Source of the DNA: Mycolicibacterium mageritense
GTDB lineage: Bacteria > Actinomycetota > Actinomycetes > Mycobacteriales > Mycobacteriaceae
DNA length: 64,000 nucleotides
NCBI RefSeq assembly: GCF_010727475.1
Contig: NZ_AP022567.1
Coordinates: 1,054,001 to 1,118,000, forward strand
Reading direction: 5' to 3'
The stretch's first letter is position 1. Every line of letters starts with the position of its first letter. The notes under the pieces were generated by a model. It was not told where the DNA came from. It worked only from the letters and a program-made list of their open reading frames with translations, and searched no databases. Shown here piece by piece: positions 50,070-59,219 of the stretch. Both the position numbers and the translations under genes were made by a program.

Positions 50070-51763
50070 TCCACAAGATCCTCGTATCGGTATTCGGTTG
50101 AAATGGGTTCGCCGGCTTGATGAGCCGCGTCTTCGCGGTTGCGCAACTCGACGCGGCGGATCTTGCCGGAAATGGTCTTGGGCAACTCGAAGAACTCGAG
50201 TCTGCGCACCTTGAGGTACGGCGCCAGGTGATCGCGCGCGTACTCCATGACGGCTTTCGCGGTGTCGGCGTTGGCATCCCAGCCATCGGCCAGCGCCACG
50301 TACGCCTTGGGCACCGCGAGCCTGGTGTCGTCGGGCTGCGGCACCACCGCGGCCTCGACCACCGCCGGATGCTCGATGAGCACGCTTTCCAGTTCGAACG
50401 GCGACACCTTGTAGTCACTGGATTTGAACACGTCGTCGGTGCGCCCGATGTAGGTGATGTACCCGTCGTTATCGCGGCTCGCGACGTCACCCGTGTGGTA
50501 GTACCCGCCCGCCATGACGGCCTCGTTGCGTTGCGCGTCACCGAGATACCCGGTCATGAGGTTGCGCGGGTTCTTGCCGAGGTCCAGGCAGATCTCGCCC
50601 TCGTCGGCGAGCTCACCGGTGATGGGGTCGACCAGCACAACCGGGACACCCGGCATGGGCCGGCCCATCGACCCGGGTTTGACGGGCTGACCGGGCGTGT
50701 TGCCGACCTGCAGCGTGGTCTCGGTCTGACCGAACCCGTCGCGGATCGTCAGCCCCCAGGCCTTTTCGACCTGGGCGATGACGTCGGGGTTGAGCGGTTC
50801 GCCGGCGCCGAGGATTTCCCGCAGCCCCTCGGGCTTCGCGCCGAGATCCGACTGGATCAACATGCGCCACACGGTCGGCGGCGCGCAGAACGTGTTGACG
50901 CCGGCCCGGCGCAACTGCGCGAGCAGCGCCGCGGCGTCGAACCGTGCGTAGTTGTAGACGAAGATCGTGGCCTCGGCGATCCACGGGGCGAAGAAACAGC
51001 TCCAGGCGTGCTTGGCCCACCCGGGCGAGCTGATCGCCAGGTGCACGTCGCCCGGCTTGACGCCGATCCACGCCATGGTCGTCAGGTGCCCGACGGGATA
51101 GCTGACCTGCGAATGCTCGACCAGCTTGGGCTTGCTGGTGGTGCCCGACGTGAAGTAGATCAGCAGCGGATCCTCGACCGTCGTGACCGCTTCGAACCGT
51201 TCGGGCTCGACGTCGTAGGCATCGGTGTAGGTGTGCCAGCCCGGCACCGGTGCACCCACGACGATACGGGTGTAGTCCCCGGGCACATCGGCGAACTTGT
51301 CGGTGTCCGCGGCGTTGGCGATCACGAAGCCCGCGCCGCCGCGACCGATCCGGTCGGCCAGATCCGCAGTGCCCAGTGCACCGGTGGTCGGCATGATGAC
51401 CGCGCCGAGTTTGGCGACGGCGAGCATGGCCTCCCACAGTTCGACCTGGTTGCCGAGCATGAGAATGACGCGATCGCCTTTGCCGACACCCAGCCCGCGC
51501 AGCCAGGTCGCGACACGGTCAGAGCGGTGCGACATGTCGGCGAAGCTGATCTGGCGCTCGGACCCGTCCTCCTCGACGATCCACAGCGCGGTGCGGTCGT
51601 TGTCGCGCGCGATGGCGTCGAACCAGTCGATCGCCCAGTTGAACGTGCCGGTCAGCTCGGGCCACGTGAACGTCTCGACGGCCTTGTCGTAATCGGAGAT
51701 ACTCGCCACGAGCTGGTCACGAGCGTGGCGGTAGCGGGCCGTGTTGGTTTCGTCGGTCACCAT
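50066..51763 (-). CDS. Acyl-CoA synthetase, medium-chain (ACSM-like)
   Basis: 565 aa. The ATP loop is the unusual FTSGTTSKPKLVEHS, close to the medium-chain acyl-CoA synthetase/acetyl-CoA synthetase branch and not to FadD. DGFGQTETT follows near residue 345 and KTISGKIRRVELR near the C-terminus. It is the first gene of the pair, 58 bp from the divergent GAF/LuxR regulator. The two ligases probably act on acids of different chain length under one promoter. Confidence 0.88.
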   Translation of the reverse strand: MVTDETNTARYRHARDQLVASISDYDKAVETFTWPELTGTFNWAIDWFDAIARDNDRTALWIVEEDGSERQISFADMSHRSDRVATWLRGLGVGKGDRVILMLGNQVELWEAMLAVAKLGAVIMPTTGALGTADLADRIGRGGAGFVIANAADTDKFADVPGDYTRIVVGAPVPGWHTYTDAYDVEPERFEAVTTVEDPLLIYFTSGTTSKPKLVEHSQVSYPVGHLTTMAWIGVKPGDVHLAISSPGWAKHAWSCFFAPWIAEATIFVYNYARFDAAALLAQLRRAGVNTFCAPPTVWRMLIQSDLGAKPEGLREILGAGEPLNPDVIAQVEKAWGLTIRDGFGQTETTLQVGNTPGQPVKPGSMGRPMPGVPVVLVDPITGELADEGEICLDLGKNPRNLMTGYLGDAQRNEAVMAGGYYHTGDVASRDNDGYITYIGRTDDVFKSSDYKVSPFELESVLIEHPAVVEAAVVPQPDDTRLAVPKAYVALADGWDANADTAKAVMEYARDHLAPYLKVRRLEFFELPKTISGKIRRVELRNREDAAHQAGEPISTEYRYEDLVE

Positions 51764-51796
51764 AAAAGCTATGCTCTACGTCACATAGTCCGACCG

Positions 51797-51814
51797 CTAC
51801 CCCCGAAAGTGGGT
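51797..51814. promoter_or_regulatory. ACCCCC-type inverted site, candidate RamA-like operator
   Basis: TACCC-N8-GGGTA, including ACCCCCG, lies in the 58-bp divergent region 8 bp before the LuxR-type regulator start. Corynebacterial RamA binds runs of the form AC4-5(A/G/T) or their complement, so this is the natural candidate site for the adjacent RamA-like protein. Confidence 0.4.
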
Positions 51815-51821
51815 ATCCGCG

Positions 51822-52661
51822 ATGCGCCCCTCGCTGCTGCGGCCGCGTGACGCCGACGCGGTCCGCGCCGAATTACGGCACATGGCCACCGACACCGGCC
51901 TGCCCATGGTGTTCGGCGGTGAGGTGTACGACGGCACCCTTTTGCTGAGCGAATTCTTCGGCACCCGCACCGGGGCCATGCGAGGTCTCGCGGTCCGGCC
52001 CAGCGCCGGGCTGGGTGGTGCGAGCGTGGTGATGCGCCGCCCGATCTCGGTGCCCGACTACCGCCGTTCGTCGACCATCACGCACGACTACGACGAGCCC
52101 GTGCTGTCCGAGGGCATCCGGTCGATCCTCGCGGTGCCGGTCGTCGTCGCGGGCAAGGCCCGGGCCGTGCTGTACGGCGCGTACCGCAGCAGCGCCCCCA
52201 TCGGCGACCGCACGGCCACCGCGATGATGGCCTCGGCCCAGCGGCTCAGCGAAGAACTACGCGTACGCGACGAGGTGGACCGCCGGATGCGGATGCGGGA
52301 AGCCGCACTGGCCAACTTCGGCGACCAGCCCGCCGACACCGAGCAGATCCGTTCGGTGTACGCCGATATGCGGCGCCTGGCGGCCGAAACCCCCGCGTTG
52401 GCAGGCCCGCTACGCGACCTCGCCGATCGACTGGCCGGCGCCCTGCGTGGCGACGCCCCAGCGAGCGCACCGCTCACCGCACGCGAGGTCGACGTGCTCG
52501 CCCAGGTGGCCCTCGGCTGCACCAATGCCGAAGCCGCCGAACGGCTTTCGCTGCGACCGGAGACCGTCAAGAGCTATCTGCGCAGTGCTGCAGCAAAACT
52601 CGGCGCCCGTAACCGGCATGAGGCCGTGTCCAAGGCCCGCCTGCTGCGCCAGATCCCCTGA
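51822..52661 (+). CDS. GAF/LuxR-type transcriptional regulator, RamA-like
   Basis: 279 aa. Residues about 10-140 resemble a GAF sensor domain. The C-terminal 65 residues are a LuxR/GerE helix-turn-helix (LTAREVDVLAQVALGCTNAEA, then AERLSLRPETVKSYLRSAAAKL). The overall layout and length match RamA of Corynebacterium (282 aa), an acetate and carbon-metabolism regulator with the same GAF-2/LuxR arrangement. Divergent placement from two acyl-CoA synthetases suggests that it activates them. Confidence 0.85.
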   Translation: MRPSLLRPRDADAVRAELRHMATDTGLPMVFGGEVYDGTLLLSEFFGTRTGAMRGLAVRPSAGLGGASVVMRRPISVPDYRRSSTITHDYDEPVLSEGIRSILAVPVVVAGKARAVLYGAYRSSAPIGDRTATAMMASAQRLSEELRVRDEVDRRMRMREAALANFGDQPADTEQIRSVYADMRRLAAETPALAGPLRDLADRLAGALRGDAPASAPLTAREVDVLAQVALGCTNAEAAERLSLRPETVKSYLRSAAAKLGARNRHEAVSKARLLRQIP

Positions 52662-52673
52662 CAAGATGGCCGT

Positions 52674-53786
52674 ATGACCTCTGCAGAGATCCGCCCGTTC
52701 CGCATCGCAATCCCCGACGCCGATCTCGACGACCTCAAGCAGCGGCTGGCGCGCACCCGCTGGCCTGACGCCGAATGCGTCGACGACTGGACTCAGGGCA
52801 TCCCACTGGCCTACACCCGCGAACTGGCCGACTACTGGGCCAACAGCTACGACTGGCGTGCCCGCGAAGCCGCACTCAACCGCTTCGACCACTTCACCAC
52901 CGAGATCGACGGGCTGGACATCCATTTCATCCATCAGCGCTCGACGCGCGAGGACGCGTTCCCGCTGCTGATCACGCACGGCTGGCCGGGATCGATCGTC
53001 GAATTCCACAAGGTGATCGAACCGCTGACCGAGGCCGGGTTCCACGTGGTGTGCCCGTCACTGCCGGGTTACGGCTTCTCGGGCAAGCCCACCACAACCG
53101 GTTGGGGCATCCAGAAGATCGCGCAGGCGTGGGACACGTTGATGGTGCGATTGGGGTACGACCGCTACGGCGCGCAGGGCGGCGACTGGGGAGCGGCGGT
53201 GACGACGCAGATGGGCCGCAACATCGGGCATTGCGTCGCCATCCACGTCAACATGCCGATCGCACAGCCGCCCGCCGAGGGCCTCGGTGAGATGACCGAG
53301 GATCTGCAGCAGGCGCTGGCCCGCATCGACTACTACCGCAAGTGGGATTCGGGCTACATGAAGCAGCAGTCCACCCGGCCGCAGACCGTCGGCTACGGCC
53401 TGGTGGATTCGCCCGTCGGCCAGCTGGCGTGGATCGTCGAGAAGTTCTGGTCGTGGATGGACTGCGACGGCAACCCCGAAAACGTGGTCAGCAAAGACGA
53501 AATGCTCGACAACGTCATGCTGTACTGGCTCACCGCGTCGGCGGCATCGTCAGCCCGGCTGTACTGGGAAAGCCATGACACCTGGGGCGGCGGCGAATAC
53601 GTCAGCCTGCCGACCGGCGTCGCGTCGTTCCCGCTGGAGATCCTGCGCGCGCCCCGCAGTTGGTGCGAGGCCGGCTACAACGTCACGCATTTCACCAAGA
53701 TGCCGCGCGGCGGACACTTCGCGGCATTCGAGCAGCCCGAGCTGTTCGTCGACGACGTGCGGGCGTTCTTCGACACCGTGCGCTGA
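52674..53786 (+). CDS. Epoxide hydrolase, alpha/beta-hydrolase fold
   Basis: 370 aa. The N-terminal about 110 residues form the epoxide-hydrolase N-domain (FRIAIPDADLDDLKQRLART). The oxyanion motif HGWPGS is near residue 102, the nucleophile Asp lies in GGDWGAAV near residue 178, and the catalytic His in MPRGGHFAAFEQP near residue 345. It opens an epoxide to a diol in the cytosol. It follows the LuxR-type gene by 12 bp and may be co-transcribed with it. It ends just before the palindrome at 53796. Confidence 0.92.
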   Translation: MTSAEIRPFRIAIPDADLDDLKQRLARTRWPDAECVDDWTQGIPLAYTRELADYWANSYDWRAREAALNRFDHFTTEIDGLDIHFIHQRSTREDAFPLLITHGWPGSIVEFHKVIEPLTEAGFHVVCPSLPGYGFSGKPTTTGWGIQKIAQAWDTLMVRLGYDRYGAQGGDWGAAVTTQMGRNIGHCVAIHVNMPIAQPPAEGLGEMTEDLQQALARIDYYRKWDSGYMKQQSTRPQTVGYGLVDSPVGQLAWIVEKFWSWMDCDGNPENVVSKDEMLDNVMLYWLTASAASSARLYWESHDTWGGGEYVSLPTGVASFPLEILRAPRSWCEAGYNVTHFTKMPRGGHFAAFEQPELFVDDVRAFFDTVR

Positions 53787-53795
53787 GTTCTTCCG

Positions 53796-53855
53796 GCGAG
53801 CAGACGCCAAAGTACCCTTTTTCGAGCATTTTTGGGTACCCACGCGTCTGCTCGC
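53796..53855. repeat. 60-bp palindromic repeat between convergent genes
   Basis: Perfect 12-bp ends GCGAGCAGACGC and GCGTCTGCTCGC flank an inner GTACCC/GGGTAC pair. It belongs to the same family as the hairpins in the 70-bp repeats (shared CAGACGC, GGTACCC and GCGTCTG). Half of such an element, CGAACAGACGCG, also occurs at 6629-6640. It probably ends transcription of the epoxide hydrolase and rph-like genes. Confidence 0.75.
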
Positions 53856-53864
53856 GCAGGGAAA

Positions 53865-56363
53865 CTAGGACAGGATCTCGACGTAGCCCTCGGTGCCGTG
53901 CACGCGGATGCGCCGGCCGTCGCGAATCAGGGTGGTGGCGTCTTGGACGCCGACGACCGCGGGCAGCCCGTACTCGCGGGCGATCACCGCGCCGTGCGTC
54001 ATCAACCCGCCAACCTCGGTCACCAGCCCGGTGATCCCGACGAACAGCGGGGTCCAGCTGGGATCGGTGAACGCGGTGACCAGGATGTCGCCGGGTTCCA
54101 GTTCGGCGCGCGCGATGTCGGTGACGACGCGGGCCCGCCCCTCGACGGTGCCTGCCGAGACGCCGAGGCCGGCCAGCGCACCGGGTGGAAGATCCGCGCG
54201 GCGGTAGCCACCGGTGATGGCCTCGCCGTCCGATGTCAGCACGCGCGGCGGCCGCAGCGCTTGGTAACCCTGAAACGCTGCCCTCCGCTCGTGGATCAGC
54301 TGCACGTCCACACGGTGGGTCCGCACGACGTCCCGGAGCTCGTCCAGCCTCAGGTAGAAGATGTCGTCGCGCTCTCGCAAGACGCCTGAGCCGACGAGGC
54401 GTTCGGCCTCGCGGAGCAGGGCCTGCTTGTAGATGAAGTAGCGGCTGACCATGCCGTACTTGGGGTATTCGCGGTACCCCGCGAAGGTGCGGACGCGGTC
54501 GATCATCAGCTTGGTCTCGGCGGCCTTGCGCTCCCCGTCTGGCAGCGCCCGCAACCGGGTCAGCAGCTCGTGTTCTTTCGCTGCGGCTTGGCGCAGACCG
54601 TCCTCGAAGCGGCGCCGCGCCTCGCCCGGCCCGAAGTTCTTGATGTTGGCGAGGATCGGAGCGACGAGCGTGCCGGGTTGCTCGCTCCAGCGGGGTCTGG
54701 TGATGTCGATCTCGCCGGCGCACCGCATGCCGTACCGGTCGAGGAACTCGCGCAGGGCGTGCTCACCAGGCAGTCCGGCGAGCGCGGCCAGCACGTCATC
54801 CTCTGGTCCGGAGCGCTCGAGCACCGCCACCACGTCGGGGTACGGCCGCATCGCGTCGGCGACGTCGAGCAGCGCGAGCCCCATCTCCGAGGTGACGTTG
54901 TGAGGCACGGACTGCGTGAGAGTGTCGGCCGGGTTCTTTTCGCCGAGCCACTCCAGCAGGTGGTCGTTGAGCCACTGGGCCGCGTCCATCCCGGCGACGA
55001 TCGCCTGATTGCTCGCCGGCGCGAACAGAACCCGTTGCAGCTCGGCGAAGTCGGCCACGATGAAGTCCAGCAGGGCCGGGCCGGACAGCGGCTCGATGTC
55101 GCGTTTCAGCGCCGCTACGCCGGCCTGGCCCTGCTCGATCAGTGCCGTGACGAGTGCTGGATCGGTCTCAATCGCGGTTGGGGGCGGGGTTGCGGGCGGG
55201 GCGACCCGGCCCACGACCGGACGGACGAAGTCGACGCGATCGAGCACGGCCTGCAGTGCGGCACCCGTCAGCGGGTCCGATCTCAGGAAGCCCGCGACGA
55301 ATTCGTCTCGGGTGGAAGGTGTTTCGAGCACCTTTGTGACATCGACGAACAACCGTCCGCCGGCCTCGGCCATGGGCCTCTTGGTGGTGAGTTGCCACAC
55401 CGACAGGCCCAGGGGTGTCATCGCGTCGGTCATCATCTGCTGATGGCCGACCGACAGGTAGACGTGGTGCTGCGTGTCTCCGGCGTCGGGGATCGGGAAC
55501 AGGGTCGTGACGGGCCGCGCCTGGACGAGGTGGAAGTCATCGTCGAGCAGGCACCATTCGATGTCCTGCGGGTGGCCGAAGTGTCTTTCGACACGGCGGC
55601 CCAGCTCGGCCAGCCGCAGCACCTGCGGTTCGGTGAGCACGGGCTGCGGTCCCCGGATCGAGGCCTCCACTCGTGCGTCGCGCACCGTGTAGCGATCGGC
55701 GTCGGCTTGCCCGGACACCAGGGCGTCCCCCAGGCCCACGACGGCCTCCACCGTGGTCACCTTCCGGTTGCCGGACACCGGGTCCGCGGTGAACAGCACG
55801 CCGGCCGCCTGCGCCGCGACCATGTGTTGCACCACGACCGCCATGTGGATCTGTCTGTGGTCGAACCCCTTTCGCAGGCGGTAGGCGACAGCTCGCTCGG
55901 TGAACAGCGACGCCCAGCATCGTTTGACGTGCCGGACGACCTCGTCCGCGCCCGCCACGTCGAGGAACGAGTCCTGCTGGCCCGCGAACGACGCGGCCGC
56001 GAGATCCTCGGCCGTCGCGCTGGAACGCACCGCGTAGGCATCCTGCGGCCTCAGGGCACCGCGGATCGCTGCCGCGATGTCACGGGGCACAACGGTCTCT
56101 TCCAGCGCATGGCGCACCTGTGCACTCAGCTCGCCGACGGCTGATTGGTCGTCGGCGGTCAGGCCCGACAGCGCATCGAGCCGCTCGCCGATCGACGGCA
56201 CCGCGGCCATGAACCGGCCGAACGCCGCGGTCGTGACACAGAACCCGTCGGGCACCCGGATCCCCCCGATGCGGCGCAGTTCACCCAGCCGCGCGCCCTT
56301 GCCACCGACAAGCGGCATCGACGTCCGGTCGATCTCGTCGAGATCCAACGTATAAGCCACCAC
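53865..56363 (-). CDS. rph: Rifampin phosphotransferase-like (PEP-synthase family)
   Basis: GTG at 56363, 7 nt after GGAGGGGG, gives 832 aa. The N-terminal ATP-grasp domain has LVGGKGARLGELRRI and YAVRSSATAEDLAAASFAGQ. A middle domain opens with VYLSVGHQQMMTDAMTPLG, and the C-terminal swivelling domain has the phosphohistidine in GGLMTHGAVIAREYGLPAVVG. The linking DIEWCLLDDDFHLVQARPVTT and the three-domain order are those of rifamycin-inactivating phosphotransferases, which phosphorylate rifamycins using ATP; housekeeping PEP synthase lacks this middle domain. A 19-bp rifamycin-associated element was not found upstream. Confidence 0.83.
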   Translation of the reverse strand: MVAYTLDLDEIDRTSMPLVGGKGARLGELRRIGGIRVPDGFCVTTAAFGRFMAAVPSIGERLDALSGLTADDQSAVGELSAQVRHALEETVVPRDIAAAIRGALRPQDAYAVRSSATAEDLAAASFAGQQDSFLDVAGADEVVRHVKRCWASLFTERAVAYRLRKGFDHRQIHMAVVVQHMVAAQAAGVLFTADPVSGNRKVTTVEAVVGLGDALVSGQADADRYTVRDARVEASIRGPQPVLTEPQVLRLAELGRRVERHFGHPQDIEWCLLDDDFHLVQARPVTTLFPIPDAGDTQHHVYLSVGHQQMMTDAMTPLGLSVWQLTTKRPMAEAGGRLFVDVTKVLETPSTRDEFVAGFLRSDPLTGAALQAVLDRVDFVRPVVGRVAPPATPPPTAIETDPALVTALIEQGQAGVAALKRDIEPLSGPALLDFIVADFAELQRVLFAPASNQAIVAGMDAAQWLNDHLLEWLGEKNPADTLTQSVPHNVTSEMGLALLDVADAMRPYPDVVAVLERSGPEDDVLAALAGLPGEHALREFLDRYGMRCAGEIDITRPRWSEQPGTLVAPILANIKNFGPGEARRRFEDGLRQAAAKEHELLTRLRALPDGERKAAETKLMIDRVRTFAGYREYPKYGMVSRYFIYKQALLREAERLVGSGVLRERDDIFYLRLDELRDVVRTHRVDVQLIHERRAAFQGYQALRPPRVLTSDGEAITGGYRRADLPPGALAGLGVSAGTVEGRARVVTDIARAELEPGDILVTAFTDPSWTPLFVGITGLVTEVGGLMTHGAVIAREYGLPAVVGVQDATTLIRDGRRIRVHGTEGYVEILS

Positions 56364-56472
56364 CCGCGCCCCCTCCAGTTCGGATCGTGCGAGCGATTAT
56401 GAAGCAAAAATCAGGGCCTCATGAACACCCGGAATTCCCGATAGAATGAAGGCAACAGCACGCGTACTGGGC

Positions 56473-56478
56473 TAGCGT
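56473..56478 (+). promoter_or_regulatory. -10 element of the DUF1254 gene, leaderless start
   Basis: TAGCGT (TANNNT) ends 6 nt before the GTG at 56485, so the transcript should begin at the start codon. The 121-bp region from the divergent rph-like gene holds no other clear motif. Confidence 0.45.
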
Positions 56479-56484
56479 GAATCC

Positions 56485-57792
56485 GTGGATGAACTGGTGC
56501 GATCCCGCGCTGTGCAAGCCGTGATCTGGGGCATGCCCGCAGTCAATTTCGAACTGCTCCGGCAGGCGTCCGCAGGCATCGGCGCCTCCGACAACCAGGT
56601 GGTCTTCTGGTCGCGACTCCTCAATTGGAAAAACCAGACTCTCACCCCCAATCCGGACACGCTGTACTTCTTCCCGTTCTACAACACCCGCGACGTCGGC
56701 CCGATGGTGCTCGAAATCCCGCCCGCGGAAGGCGGTTCGATCACTGGGTCGGTCGACAACGGCTGGCAGGAGGCCCTCGAGGACGTCGGCCCCGCCGGTG
56801 TCGACAAGGGCAAGGGCGGCAAATACCTGATCCTGCCGCCGGATCACCGCGGCGACGTGCCCGACGGGTACGTCGCGCTACCGTCGGCGACGTACACCGG
56901 GTTCGGCGCGTTGCGGTCCAACGTCGCCTCCAGCAGTGCCGCCGACGTCACGGCCGCGGCCGATTACGGCAGGCGCATCCAGTTCTATCCGCTGTCGCAG
57001 CCCGCACAACCGACCACGTTCATCGACGCATCGGATGTGCTGTACGACAACACGATCCCTTACGATCGCCGGTTCTTCGAGCTGCTCGACCGGTTCGTCC
57101 AGCGTGAGCCGTGGCTGCAGCGGGACCGGGTGATGATCTCCGTGCTCAAGTCGATCGGCATCGAGAAGGGCAAACCGTTCACGCCCGGCGACACAGATCT
57201 GCTGGACGCGGCCGCCGCCGACGCGCACGACTGGCTCGACGCCAACTATCCACGGTTTTTCGCCTCACCGTATTTCGAAGGTACGCACTGGGCGGTTCCG
57301 GCATCGCCCGACGTGGTGCGGGGCATGCAAACCGGATTCGCCGATCCGGACAGCTACCCGGTCGACGACCGCGGCATCCTGTACTCGTTCATCTACTTCA
57401 GCGCCAAACACCTTGGGCAGGGCCAGTTTTATGTCATGGCCATCGCGGACCGCGAAGGCAGCCCGTTCGACGGCTCCGCGACCTACCGGCTGCGGGTGCC
57501 CGCCGACCCCCCGGTTTCGCTGTACTGGTCGGCCACGGTGTACGACCGGGACGCCCACGCGTTGATCCGCGACCTGCCCCACGCGAGCCGCTCGTCACAC
57601 CTTCCCGACCTCGCAGCAAACGCCGACGGGTCCGTCGACATTTTCATCGGCCCGGCCGCACCGGATGGTCACGAGGCGAACTGGATTCCGACCGATCCGG
57701 GCGGGCGGTTCGAGGTGTTGTTCCGCCTCTACGGTCCGAAGCAAGCCCTGTTCGACAAGACGTGGACGCTGCCCGACATCGAGAAGCTGTAG
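56485..57792 (+). CDS. DUF1254/DUF1214 domain protein
   Basis: GTG at 56485 gives 435 aa. The N-terminal part (about 5-150) has IWGMPAVNFELL and NQTLTPNPDTLYFFPFYN, the DUF1254 pattern. The C-terminal part (about 310-430) has KHLGQGQFYVMAIADREG and SLYWSATVYDRD, the DUF1214 pattern. No signal peptide is seen, unlike many relatives that are exported. The family has no established reaction to my knowledge. It is divergent from the rph-like gene and 20 bp upstream of the exported-protein operon, but that operon has its own -10 element. Confidence 0.85.
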   Translation: MDELVRSRAVQAVIWGMPAVNFELLRQASAGIGASDNQVVFWSRLLNWKNQTLTPNPDTLYFFPFYNTRDVGPMVLEIPPAEGGSITGSVDNGWQEALEDVGPAGVDKGKGGKYLILPPDHRGDVPDGYVALPSATYTGFGALRSNVASSSAADVTAAADYGRRIQFYPLSQPAQPTTFIDASDVLYDNTIPYDRRFFELLDRFVQREPWLQRDRVMISVLKSIGIEKGKPFTPGDTDLLDAAAADAHDWLDANYPRFFASPYFEGTHWAVPASPDVVRGMQTGFADPDSYPVDDRGILYSFIYFSAKHLGQGQFYVMAIADREGSPFDGSATYRLRVPADPPVSLYWSATVYDRDAHALIRDLPHASRSSHLPDLAANADGSVDIFIGPAAPDGHEANWIPTDPGGRFEVLFRLYGPKQALFDKTWTLPDIEKL

Positions 57793-57812
57793 TTTTTGCT
57801 AATACTGGCTTG

Positions 57813-59219
57813 GTGGACAACGTATGCGGTTGGGGGAAAACCCTACTGACACGCGTGCTCGCGCTGGGCATGCTGGTGATGATGACACTGCTGCTCTGGG
57901 CTCCCACAGTGCGCGCCGACGGCGCCGCATCGGACACCGACGTCCACGTCGCGCAGACCCTGGGCAATCGTGAACTCACGGTGATCATCCGCCGCGTCGG
58001 CCCGGTGCTCGGGCCGTTGCACGTCGACGTGGTGAGCCATCGCGGCGGCGCCCCGGGCATCTTGCGGCTCACCGCCACCGCGCCGGGCGCCACGGCCAGC
58101 ACCGGACAGGTGGACCTCGACGCACCGGGCATCCACTCGGCGACGCTCGACATCGACCGGGCCGGTCCATGGGAGCTGCTCGTCGACGACGGAAACACCG
58201 TGGCGCGCATCCCGTTTCTGGTTCCGATGCAGGTGCTCCCACCCTGGAAGAAGGCCAGTGACTACGGCTTCTTCGCGGCCGGAGCACTGCTCATCGTGTC
58301 GCTCGGCGTAGCGTTGCGCGCGCGCAGGCACTGGGTGGCCCTGATCCCGGCGACCGGCATGGTGGTGGCACTGACAGTTGCCGTGACCGGGGCCGTGCTC
58401 TCCGCGTACTCGCCTCCGCCGCCGCAACCGGGGCGCGACCTCGATCCCACCCTGGACAACCTCGCCGACCCATACGCGCTCGTCGCCGCGAATTCGCTGA
58501 CCCCCGTCGACTATTCGCGGCCGCCCGTCAATCTCGCGGTGTCCATGCAGGGCGCAGCCATGCGGTTGGACGTCACCGACTCGTCGACCGGCCGGCCCGT
58601 GGATGACCTGCTGATCCACCACGGTGCGCTCATCCACCTGATCGCGGTCTCGCCGTCCGGCAACATGTCCCACCTGCATCCGGTCCGGGTCGCACCCGGC
58701 CGTTACGAGGTGCAATTCGATGCGGGCGAACACGGAACCTACGCGGTGGCAGCCGAACTCGCCCGCCGCGGTGGTGGCGTGCAGCTGGTGCGCGGCTCGA
58801 TACCCGGCGGATCCCCCGGGACACCGCCCCGCGCCGCCACGCCGTCGGACGGCGAGATCACCGCGACAGTGGCCAAAGCCGGCACGCCCAGCAGCATCCG
58901 GGCCCGCTTCGGCGACGCCGCCGATCTGCAACCGTGGCTCGGCATGACCGGTCATCTCATGGTGATCGGTCCGCTGCCCGCGCGTGGCTCCGACGTCGGT
59001 GAACAGGCCTTGGCAGCGCCGATCTGGTCGCACGGGCACGCGATGGTGCCGCCTGCACCAGGCGCTGCAGGCGGGCAACCCGACGAGTCGGTGGCCCGAT
59101 ACGGGCCCGAGGTCCGATTCACCTACACGTTCGCCCTGCCCGGCCGGTACAAGGTGTGGGTGCAATCCGAACGGGACTACGCAATCCTCACCGCGCCAAC
59201 CGAAATCGAGGTTCCGTGA
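57813..59219 (+). CDS. Exported membrane protein with YtkA/CopC-like domains
   Basis: GTG at 57813 gives 468 aa; TAATAC about 8 nt before it suggests a leaderless transcript. A signal peptide or first helix (about residues 8-30, ending APTVRADG) is followed by an Ig-like domain to about residue 140. Two membrane helices lie at about 148-170 and 178-200, and a second extracytoplasmic domain reaches the end. That domain has clustered histidines and methionines (DLLIHHGALIHLIAV, MSHLHP, SHGHAMVPP), as in copper-binding YtkA/CopC proteins. It is the first gene of a four-gene operon with 4-bp overlaps. A role in copper handling is inference. Confidence 0.72.
   Translation: MDNVCGWGKTLLTRVLALGMLVMMTLLLWAPTVRADGAASDTDVHVAQTLGNRELTVIIRRVGPVLGPLHVDVVSHRGGAPGILRLTATAPGATASTGQVDLDAPGIHSATLDIDRAGPWELLVDDGNTVARIPFLVPMQVLPPWKKASDYGFFAAGALLIVSLGVALRARRHWVALIPATGMVVALTVAVTGAVLSAYSPPPPQPGRDLDPTLDNLADPYALVAANSLTPVDYSRPPVNLAVSMQGAAMRLDVTDSSTGRPVDDLLIHHGALIHLIAVSPSGNMSHLHPVRVAPGRYEVQFDAGEHGTYAVAAELARRGGGVQLVRGSIPGGSPGTPPRAATPSDGEITATVAKAGTPSSIRARFGDAADLQPWLGMTGHLMVIGPLPARGSDVGEQALAAPIWSHGHAMVPPAPGAAGGQPDESVARYGPEVRFTYTFALPGRYKVWVQSERDYAILTAPTEIEVP

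Noticed and set aside
56364..56484. Rifamycin-associated element upstream of the rph-like gene
   Set aside because: No sequence close to the 19-bp inverted repeat remembered for that element is present in the 121-bp divergent region.
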